Of a stretch of DNA of 64,000 bases, positions 26,901-38,069 are shown piece by piece. Origin of the DNA: Diadema setosum (taxonomy: Eukaryota; Echinodermata; Echinoidea; Diadematoida; Diadematidae); the NCBI RefSeq assembly GCF_964275005.1, contig NC_092702.1, forward strand, positions 33,827,816 to 33,891,815, read 5' to 3'. The notes beneath the pieces are model-generated. The model was not told the origin of the DNA. It made no database searches and saw nothing but the letters and a program-made list of their open reading frames with translations. The number at the start of each line of letters is the position of its first letter. The first letter of the stretch is position 1. Position numbers and translations under genes: made by a program.

Positions 26901-29900
26901 CTCTTGGCTCTCTTCAAAGAAGCTGGGTTGTGACCCTCATTGTTTAATCCTTCGAAGGGGATTAAAAACCATCGGCCCCATGGTTGGTTGCTTGCTTACA
27001 AGCATTCTTTGCTTCCTCAGCAGCCATGTAAAATATATCATAAAACCAAAAACAAAACACAACAACTAGAAAAGCACTTGGAGAGCACAGAACTCTGCCG
27101 AGCCAGCAACTCATTTCCACTTATACACGCATGCAGTTTCCCAATATAGAAGCCTTCTGTTTACATCATCAGTTTCCAACTGTGCGACACCTTGCCCGAG
27201 TAGCAGAGCACACGCATTAGTGCGCGTATGTAAACCTCCAGTGCGTGCAGCTTGAACTCTAAAGTTCTATGCCAAACGATCAGAAATCCTTCAAAACTTA
27301 ATAAAAATTCCAAGATCACTACATCTGTTCCTTGTGTCATTACCGACTCTTCCTGTAAGTTTCATTCAAATCCGTTCACAACTTTTTGAGGTATTTTGCA
27401 AACAGCAATGGCGATGATCACTTAAAGGAACTGATAGTGCTGGTTGAGGTGAGGATTCCAGGTTTATAACATATTTTTGTGAGACAATGTGAAAACTCTT
27501 ATGAAATATGAAAGAGCATGTGATTTCAAGAAGGATTCATTGTTTATTTGATGAAAACTGGCCTTGAAATGGCTGATATCCAAAAAAGCAATCCTATTAA
27601 AATTGACAGGCCACTACTTTTAATAGGATCTCTTTGTTTTTCATTGTTTTTAGATATCTCAGTCATTTCAAAACAGATTTTCATCAAGTAAACTTTTGAT
27701 TCCCCTTAGAATTGTATGCTCTTTAACATTTCATAGAGTGGTATCTAAATATCTCGCAAAACGTCACAAGCTGAATCCTCACCTCAACCAGTACTGTACA
27801 GTCCCTTTTACCTCCTTCCTTGGTGGAGGTACAGTAATAAGAGTGGTAATGGTTGATGGTTAACTCACTCTTTCTTTAAGGTATACATCTTCTGGAGCAT
27901 GGGGTAGAAGTCAGGTGCTACATAGTGGTCCTCTTCCATGAAGACTACCAGGCCTTCATGGTTCCTTGTGGCCTCCAGACCAGAAAAGATGTGTTGCAGC
28001 TGCAAAAAGAACAAAAGGGATTTTTTTCTGTTGAAATAATTGGTCATTTCATCACTGATATCACCATTTAATTTCATATCAAGGCAATTGTCCCCTGAGG
28101 ACAATTACCCCTCCCCCCCCCCCCACCCAGGCTAAATACTGGTTAGTGGTAAGGTTAGAGTAGAGATTTAAAGGTGCATAGTCCCGGTAGTGTAGAGGGC
28201 GCTGTTGATGATACTGCCGACCATCATTAGCGTTGATACGAAGATTGCCGAAGTTGAGCTGTCATCAAGAGTAAAGTGCGTAGGTGTTGCTAAGTAACGT
28301 TGCCTTTGTTGTCTTCTCTGCGCATCACGCAGTCTGTAGTAATGCCAGGGTGCGTGCATATGTGTGTTTTATTATGACCTCACAAAAGAAGTTTACTAAA
28401 GCTGTCATCCCCTCAGCCGAATCATGAGCCGAACTGTGATCGGACCACTGGCTACAGTGGATCAGACTTCTTCGGATTCGGGGAAGTGGGCCACAGCGTA
28501 AGCGCTAAAGAGGAGTCGATAGCGTAGGTCTCTATAGGAAACTTGCGCCGTGCGCCCGTGTACGCATTTGACTAAACCACCGGGACCATGTACCTTTAAT
28601 AGGGTTAGGGCAATGGTTAGCCAGGGTTTAGGTTTAGGATTTGGATTAGGATTAGGATTAGGGCTAGGGTTAGGGGAAGCACCTGGGGTAATTGTCCAGG
28701 GGGTAACTGCCCTAGAACCTTGTAATATGTAGCACTTCCTAATGTCGGGGATGTCTCCATGTGTTTGAAATAGGAAAAAAGGAAAGTGAAAAGTCCAAGT
28801 GAGGATTGCACCAATAGCATGTTGGTATATGAGTAGTACACTTTCTTATCATCATATCTTCCCAGGCAAAAATGCCCAATCTAGCCCCTCCACTGGTAAC
28901 ACAAAGGGACTGTCACTGTTATATCATGGACCTACAACATCTTGCACAATAAAACATGGTGCATGCATGCTAATGACAAAGTATCATACACAAATCATTT
29001 TGTGACTTTTTAGTTGGGCAAACTTTACAAGTGGACTAAAACTTGCCACCCCTTACATGAAATACTGCCACTCATATGATGACAAGTTATTAGTTGTAGA
29101 ATACATGTATGTATCATATCCAATGAGGGAAATCACTAAATTGTAGTATTTACTGAAAAGGGATATTTACTATGTATTTCATTACTTCAATGGTTCCCGC
29201 CCCCAATATCAACCACCTGTGGTATCCACAGAGAAAACCTAATTTGCAAAATATTGCACTAAACAAAATTAGTAAGTGTTTTACAGTACTGATATACCCT
29301 TACCAGCAGTGCATGGGGGTGGGGCAACTATCAACATGGAAGTTATATTTATACCAGAAAATAAGAAATGCACTACTGTTATAGGCTTAAGGGCAAATAT
29401 CTAAAAAGTTACACCTCCATGGCTGCCATTGTATTGTCAAGCACTGCATTTTAACCAGGGAGGTGGCTCCCTGATTTTAACAGGACATTATGATCAGCAC
29501 ATGTACAAAATACATAGACAATGATTTTTTTTTTTTTTTAAATCATCTGGCACGGTATATCACAGTTCCTAAACACAACCACGGACATTTTTTTCCTCCA
29601 GTAAGAAGTAACAATTGTATCACATGTCCCTCTTCCAATTGAAGACATTTGAGAACTTGCCATTCTGTTTGAATCTAATTTTACTGGTTGTTGCCACATT
29701 TACAGACTTGGCAAGCTTGTTGTTGTGGTCATAATCAACCCTGGCATCACAGGTGTGCATGAAATTTGAATATCATACATGTATGTCAGTAAACTGATCT
29801 AGAGCAACTTACACTGTATTCTATAATATGCAGACATACAAAGAGGAAAAGCTGACTAATAAAAAGTGATGCCTTATGATACAAGCGCGGGTATATACAT

Positions 29901-32900
29901 AGGCCTACACTCCCCATATTTGTACAGTTGCTGCCTTACCAACTGTCACATAGCTTTTTACGTCAGCATATTACACTGAAAGTCAGCAATCTCATGAAAT
30001 ATACACATGTAATTGATGCAAAACACATGACCACTACTAGGCCTACGTGTATACCAAGCAAGTACCCTACACTAGACCTTGAGGATTATCCTGCCATCAT
30101 TGCCTAATGGCCGGAGAAAAACCTTCATGGAAGAATGCAGTCCACAGAGCTCCGATGGGAATTGTGATGCCTTTTTGCCACCCCTACCCCTTCAATACTG
30201 TACTGGTAGAAAAAGCAGGTGGAAAACTACTTTCACAAGCGGGCTGGCACGTTAACCCCATCACACCCTAGAGTCAAAACACTTGGCATCTTGGAAATCA
30301 GTGTTGAAAGGGTTAAAATGCTTTCTTTGATTGACAACATTAATTTTTTGTCCTCCTATTAAATGTGTCATTATAATGTCCTCTAATAGGGAGTGAAAGT
30401 TGCTGTTCCCAATGAGGATCTACCTGTGCCAAGACATACTTTACAAACTAGGTCACAAACTGATTGTATATTATATACCCTGTATGTTGCAGTTGGCTGT
30501 GCAGTGGCAATGAACTGAATTCACATTATGAAGGATTTGTTGTTGTTGCTGTAATTATAATGTCTCAACAGGGAAAAAAGAGGCTACATATTGAACTGTG
30601 CTTGATCTAATTTGTCCACGATTACGCTGTACTTGCAAAGCATTATTAAACTTGCCTTCCAGTTTGCACAATGCTGGCTCCACACAAGTAATTTGAGCGC
30701 TAGAGTCAAATTTTAGCTGCAGACAGAGTCATTATTACTGCAAAAGAAACAGGAGTCTTGGATTCTAAGTTTACAAATGCTGTCATGACTACCACTCTTT
30801 CTGAAAAGACAATGGCTTTTCATGGATATGACATGTACTGGATATTGATGCAGTCATACAGGATATGATATATTCAGGCTTTCCATCATGGGAAATTGAC
30901 AGAATCATACCATGTACATGGTCAGACTGAAAATTACATTGGCCCTGGTCGTAAACTTTTGTCCTAGTTCGAACTAAATCTATGCATTATAGCATTAGCC
31001 AGTCAAAGAAAAAAAAATTGTAAAATTCAAATGATTTTAGACTGGTAACAGCAACTTGCATCCTTCAGGACAAGAAGCCGCCATCTGTGTATGAGGGAAT
31101 AGTGAACATTTTTTTTTAAAAGTCGGTGTGAGTTCTTTGATTAATGAAAAATTTACCATAAGACATACATGTACACCAATATAATTATGTACAAATTCAG
31201 TACCAATGACATTCCATGATACTGTATGTATGGGACCCTCATGCCCAGCCATACTTGTTCACATTTGTAGTAGAACACAGAAGTTCAAAATTTTGCAACG
31301 ATTGCTGGAAACAATCGTTCATTATAATTGAAGTACTGTCAGTTTCTGATTGCCTGAACCTGGCGCGAAGTTTGCTCGGTTCAATCCCAAGCACTGAATG
31401 TACATCTCAAGCGCTCGGCTCATAATCCCTGCAATAAACTGCATGCAGTTTTTATATGCAGCACACAAAAAGCCGAAGAATCTTGATTGACTGGATTTGA
31501 CTGTTACCGATGAGTGTGCGCTTCAGGGAACATATTCGCTGATGGGGAAGTCGATTCTAGCAGGCCTGTGCTGATTGTGGTTTCTGAATGTTAAAGGAGA
31601 AGCAGCGAACCGAGGTCAATTCAATCGAAGAACCATCAATATCTGATTTAAGGTGACCTTGTTCTTGAATCAGTTAAAGATTTCTTAAACATCTTGAAGA
31701 TGTCAACACAGATGGCACATTGTACAGTCTGTGTTTCAATAGAGGTGACAGTGACAATTCCATTGACACTGCTTTCTGTGGCAGAGAAGAACTTGACTGC
31801 ATGAACTTTTTCTGTAGCTGCTGTGCCTTCTACTTCCTGCTCATCCCTTTCTGATGAGAGAAACACACTTGAATTGTTTCCCCTTTCATGCGTTTTATGT
31901 AAGCCGACGCTTGCACACCCAGGCAGTGACGGGGACATGCATAACCTTCCAAAACAATAACGATGTGTAGAAACTGAGCATATATGAGCAAACCATGATA
32001 CAGGGAACCTGTAAAAGCATCAAAGACACACATGTATGTGGTTCACGACAAGCAAAGAAATTATGTTTACAAAGCTTGTGATAGCTCGGAAGACAGCAAG
32101 AAATTAAATGCACACTTTTTAAAGGTGAATTTGAAGATAAAGACAATGATATTGACAAATCACGGCAAAATGACCATCATCAATGGTATCTTTCATGTAG
32201 CTGTTGTAAACACTATATTCTTGCATTTTCTAGTGGTACTCATGTTTGCTTTGTAAAAAAACATGTTGATTTTCAAAACAATAATGGATGCTGGGGTGTA
32301 AAGATGTATATTCATACAAACTAAACACCTTTATCTCGAGTAGGCAGTTGAACTTGATACCTTTGCAATATTACCACTATTCACATAAAGGGTGTCATGA
32401 TACAGTATTCATCGCATAATCGGGACAGGTTGGGAGTAGCAAACACGGCCCCTTTAAGCGGGGTGCCCGATTTCGCGATGAGCACTCACCATACACTAAC
32501 GGAATACGACATGTACATGTAGTGCACACACACACACACACACACACATGCACACACGCATACTGACGTACTGTACATATACATGAATACACAACCACGC
32601 TACCCCTCGGCACGACCCTCTAGCTCTCCCTGCATTCTCGCAATGATGCAGTGTAATCGCAACCGGGTTCTTCTTCTGTCACCTCTCTCCAAACACAAAA
32701 TATGTGGATTAAAAGCTAGCACTTTCTTAAACATTCGTAGAATTCTTGGACACGTAGGGCGTTCCATATAAATACATATCCACAACCATGGGAAATGATT
32801 ACCCAGAACTGATGTGGGAACGTCAATGAAAAGTCCTTCAATCATTCAATCATCATGGCTTGATTGTTTACTTGCCGCGATCACTGCACTGTACATGTGT

Positions 32901-34482
32901 TGTCAATATGTAGCGATCTAGCTCGCCATATAAAATGTACAGAAAAGCGAAGGCGGGCAGCGAGCTGAAATGTACGTGTACTGGATGGACGGAGGTCAAA
33001 ACACACCAGTCCGAAGCTTGTTTTGTAAGTTCGATGTAAACGACAACTGATAGGGAATCTCTGAAATATTGTTGTGGTATTTTGGTAGATTTTTTGTGTA
33101 AAATATCAACAAAATCAAAGATCGCTTGAAGAAAAATTGTCCTGTTTATCAGAGGTCCCCGCCCGATTATCCAGTGAAAATAACGTGCATTGGAAATGTT
33201 TCTGGGAAACGTATGTCATTTAAGCGAGGTTCCCAATTGTCAGATGCCCGATTATGCGATGAATACTGTCTTATTACATGTATGCACAATATTGCATTTC
33301 CATGTGACTGGGTCTAAATGGCTGTATCAATACACCTTTCTCCTCTACACAATTCCATTGAATAATAAAAAAGAAAAAAAATCCTACACGAATAATAGCG
33401 GTCAAATCTATACAAAACATTATAACAGTTAATCAAACACATGGCATTATCGACATAGCGAGCAGCAGGCGGTAAAGCCATCACAACCTAACACACAATG
33501 GGATACAGTATTTAGAAGCACAAAATGTACCAAGGCCTGCTAAAAGTTGTAACAATGTATTAAGCATAATTGTGCATGTGCACGTGTGAGTACACTACCG
33601 CTATGAAGTAACTTTAATGCTCTACCGGGAAAACCGTTCCTTACCGGTAAAATATTGTCTTACCGATCTGCTTTCATTCAAGCATTACCATTAGAAAACC
33701 GTTGCAAAGCTGACATGACTACCGGGAAAATACTCACGTACAGAGAAGGCTTACCGTTGGCACAACTTTTACCATACCGTACCGTTGTTACCGTACCTTT
33801 ACCGATAGCGCGCGAGTACTGGTCTAGCCTCTGTCTATCATCATTTAGTCTACACCCATTTAGTCTAATAACCATTGATCTTATTGTCATTTGGTCTAAT
33901 AGCCAGCCTCCTTGTCCAATCATCGTTTCGTCTATATGACCAACTGGGCTATTTTTTATTTTTTATTTATTTATTTATTTATTTATTTATTTTTTTTTTT
34001 GGGGGGGGGCCCTTTTTATTGATGTGTACGCCAAATTTATATTGGACAAATTCGGTTTTATTTTAGACCATTTGATGATTAGACGAAATGGAATTAGACC
34101 AACTCATAATAGACCAAAAATAGACCAAATGGCTATTATTAGACGAATTGACTGTAGACCAAATAGTAATTAAACCAAATAACAATTAGACCAAACAGTA
34201 ATTGGACGAAATGATGACTAGACCAACTGGTTATTAGACCAACTGATATTAAACAGTCTATTAGACCAACTGTAGACCAAGTGGTAATAGAGTGTAAACC
34301 GATCCGGACGATAACCTCTTTGAAATGGTTGTTTGAAGGTTAAATATAAATCAAAAACTCGCCTTTTGATATTACATGAGAAAAAGTACCAACGCACCCT
34401 TTCGGCAAAACCGGGTGGGGGCTTTGGACGAAGGGTGGGGTTCCAGTCAACGCGAAGCGACCCAACGCACCCTTTTGGCAAA

Positions 34483-34516
<34 letters not shown>

Positions 34517-37500
34517 GGGTGGTGTTCCCACTAACGCGACGCGCCACCACCCAACCCACCCTTTCGGCACAAGCTGATCCCAGCCTCTTCGGTGTGCTGT
34601 ATGTGTGTTGTCTTGTCTTTTCTAAATGTTTGTGTAGTTCAAAGGTGTTGATACTTTGTATTTGTTATTTATTTTCCTAGGTGTTTATAGCGAGGGACTA
34701 TGCGAGCTTGATGTTGATAGGAAAAGGCTAAAATGATTTGAGTGATGTTTGATGGTGATGATGATAACTATGCTGGTAAAAAGACGGCTTGCTGTGAATG
34801 CTGAGCGTACGTGCCGTTTGTTTTATTTCACTTTCCCTCTTACTCTTTCCCCTTCAAAGAATGATTAAAAAAAGGAAATTACATACAACTCAAAACAAAA
34901 AGAACCACGTGCTAGCAACCTTCGTAAAGTTAAATCTAAATGTTCAATATCATGATATCACTACTATCAGCAAAGAATAAGGGGAAACACGAATGACAAC
35001 TAAACTTGGAATTTGTCAAGACTGACAAATTAGGTGATCCGATCTGTTCGGAAATCAATGATGTGAGTCCTGATCCAAATACGCATGACCATACAGGTTT
35101 CATCGGTGTTGAGGGGACATTGGACGTGTGATGTTTGGATTCTCATTTAGAAAATGGAGTCAGACCTGCCATCTTTGGTACCGAATTCCGTATACACTAA
35201 CAAAGATACAGAATGAAGTATATTTGACCTTTGACCCCACTTTGCGCATCCAAGATGGCGTCTGAGCAAAAAGTGATTATGTTATGAAATGATCCTTGTA
35301 GCATGGTCTATACGTGTGCAAAATATGGGAAAGATAGGACGTGTATTCATGAAGATACAGGATGAAACATTTATGACCTTTGATCCTAATTTACATACCC
35401 AAGATGGTGTCCGATCAAGTAGTTGTTATTTTATGAAATAATGTACGTGATATGAACTAAACATGTGCAAAATATGGGGGTAATAGGGGCTGTTTTTCTT
35501 GAGTTATTGTAAAGAAAGTTGCAGAAAGAAGGAAATATCTTAATACATCAAAGATAAGCTTTAATTTCAACCAAGTTTTTTAACGTGATCCCGACATCGT
35601 ATGAAAAAACGAAGGGCACACATCCGATAGCCCAAAGTCTCAGCTACAACATGTTAAAATCTGGGAGAAATTCACCGAAGGGTAAGTGAGGTAGTGCTCG
35701 ATAAAGACAATCATGTCAATTTTCACATCTAGAAAAATTCCCTCCCATAGAGATAACACGTCATAACGAAGATACAGAAAGAAGTACATATGACCTTTGA
35801 CCCCACTTTGCACAGACAAGATGGCATCTGAGCAAAAAGTGGTTATTTTGTGAAATTATCCTTGTAATATGGTCTTTACGTGTGCAAAATATGGGAAAGA
35901 TAGGACATGTATTCACCAAGATACAGGATGAAACATTTATGACCTTTGACCCTAATTTACATACCCAAGTTGGTGTTCGATCAAGTAGTTGTTATTTTAT
36001 GAAATAATGTACGTGACATGAACTAAAACATGTGCAAAATATGGGGGTGATAGGGCCTGTTTTTCTTGAGTTATTGCAAAGAAAGTTTCAGAAAGAAAGA
36101 AATATCTTAATACATCGAAGATAAGCTTTAATTTCAACCAAGTTTTTCGACGTGATGTCGACGTCGTATGAAAAACGGAAGGGCACACTCACAATAGCCC
36201 AAAGTCTCAGTTACAACATATTAAAATCTGGGAGAAATTCACCGAAGCATAAGTGAGCTAGTGCTCGAAAAAGATAGTCATGTCAATTTTCATTTCCAGA
36301 AAAACTGCACTCCCATAGAGATAACACGTAAACTGGTCAAATTTGACAAGATTACTTTCAATCCATTTTTACGAGGTGATGCCGTCATCCAATCAAAATT
36401 TTGTTAGATACGTATGAAAGAGCATTTAATAAGTCACAACATACTGAAATCTGGGTGAAAATTGGCAAAGGATAAGTGAGATACGCTCGAATAAGCTTGA
36501 AATTTGATGACGTCATTTTGAAAATTTACTTTTTTTACTTTATTAAGAAATTTGATATCTTTTAATCATTTTTTCAGCATCAGCAACCCATGAAATGACA
36601 TGTACGACTCATCAGCTTTCAGAATATGTAAAGAAAATGGGGGGTCACTGACCATCCTGACGAGTAAAATCGGATTTAAAATTGGCGTTTTTTTGGCAAA
36701 GTTACACTGTATATCGCCATTGACGCATGCGCGGAATTTCAACTTTGACGGGCCCGTATGACGTCATATTGAGACGGATTGACTTGAAACTTGGTATGAA
36801 TATTCCTTGACATTTCAGACATCCGATCAATGTGAAAAAACGGGAATTTTCTATAGCATATGAGCTGTGCATGCTTATATGCGCGCGCGCGTACGCGTCC
36901 GTCCAATTTTTTCAATTTTTAAAAAATGCTCCAAATGGTCTGAAACGTGTGCAAAAAACTTTTGAGCTTGATTGGAGCATACAAATATTTCAACGCGCGC
37001 GTACGTGCTCGTTTTAAGGATATAGATGAATTTTGAGAATATGTGTAGAATCAGCTTGACTTGAACTATATGTGACATAAATTGCATTGAAAAATTCCAT
37101 TCCGTTAATGATATATGAATGAAAATGTGTTTTCATATAATGATGTCATAGTGACGTCACGGTCGACTGATCACTTCAATTTTAATTGATCTGTCGTCTT
37201 TGGGACATGATACATATATGGTATGATTCTGAAATTGGTAGGTAGAGGACTTTCTGAGCTAACCTCTGCACAACTTTTGGGGAGAAATAAAGAAAAAGAA
37301 GAAGAAGAAAGAATCCGTACAGAAACAGAAGGTGATCCGAAAGGATACTCGGATCACCTAGTAAATAAAAGCGAATAGATTTTGTATGCAGTCTCTTCGG
37401 CCCGAAGAAACTTGACACCCACCACGGTTACAGTTTGTGCGTTATTCCGAAGGTTCGTTATTCCGAAGGCTCTTTAGTCCGAAGATTCATTATTCCGAAG

Positions 37501-38037
37501 GTTCGTTATTCCGAATTTCATTTTCGGATTAACGAATCTGCGGAATAACGAACCTTAGGAATAACGCCACAAATGTTCGGATTAACGAACCCTTTTTCAT
37601 TTTCGGATTACCGAATCTCTAGGTATAGGGAATTTGTGTGTTTCGGATTAACGAACCTTCTTAATAACGAACCTTCGGGATAGCGAACCTTCGGAATAAC
37701 GAACAGCACCCCCCCACCCTCACACCTCTCCCCCTGTGGAAATTTCCACAAAAGCAGGTGCCACACCCAGGTGCGTGCCTCTCACACTCTCACACTGAGG
37801 ACTATAATTGCAGTTTATAATGTTCGGAACAACTGTATTCTTTATCTGGTATGTGTTTGTTGTTGTTTGCCATTTTCTTCTTTTTAGTTCTCTGTTGTCA
37901 TGTTTGAACATGTGTTATATCTATCTTTTCATTTTTGAAGCGCCATGAGTACTAAAAAGTGGACCTGTGCGCTATACAAGTACAATTGCCACTATTATCA
38001 TTATTATTATAATTGCTACTTCTGCTACTACCTCTAT

Positions 38038-38069
<32 letters not shown>

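Larger units (their letters stand above)
19664..27868. other. MGAT2 intron between exons 4 and 5
   Basis: 8.2 kb. Holds the nested inverted repeat at 20750-21425, a CpG-rich transposon-like block at 24960-25738, a CT/C tract at 22918-22965 and a CT/G tract at about 26218-26251, and the nested pair 27080-27830 / 27422-27810. A 10-bp stem hairpin (TTTTGCTACC) lies at about 23829-23856. No gene recognised. Confidence 0.8.
28080..28723. mobile_element. GGGTTAG-rich element, interrupted
   Basis: The ends are imperfect inverted copies: CAAGGCAATTGTCCCC... at the left, and at the right a segment ending GCCCTAGAACCTTG; GGACAATTACCC / GGGTAATTGTCC pair inside. Interior to both sides of 28168-28599 is made of GGTTAG/GGATTAG-type words (GGTTAGTGGTAAGGTTAGAG; TAGGGTTAGGGCAATGGTTA). 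Confidence 0.6.

Noticed and set aside
28550..28732. Open frame with GLGLGLG repeat
   Set aside because: Translation of the GGATTAGG/GGGTTAGG words of the telomere-like tract.
31648..31938. 96-residue open frame on the minus strand within the large intron
   Set aside because: No known motif and no convincing splice context; not consistent with MGAT2, whose exons 3 and 4 join directly in frame.
35200..36335. Tandem 566-bp repeat considered as a CRISPR-like or gene-duplication array
   Set aside because: Only two units, no spacer/repeat structure, no coding frame; fits an internal duplication in a mobile element.
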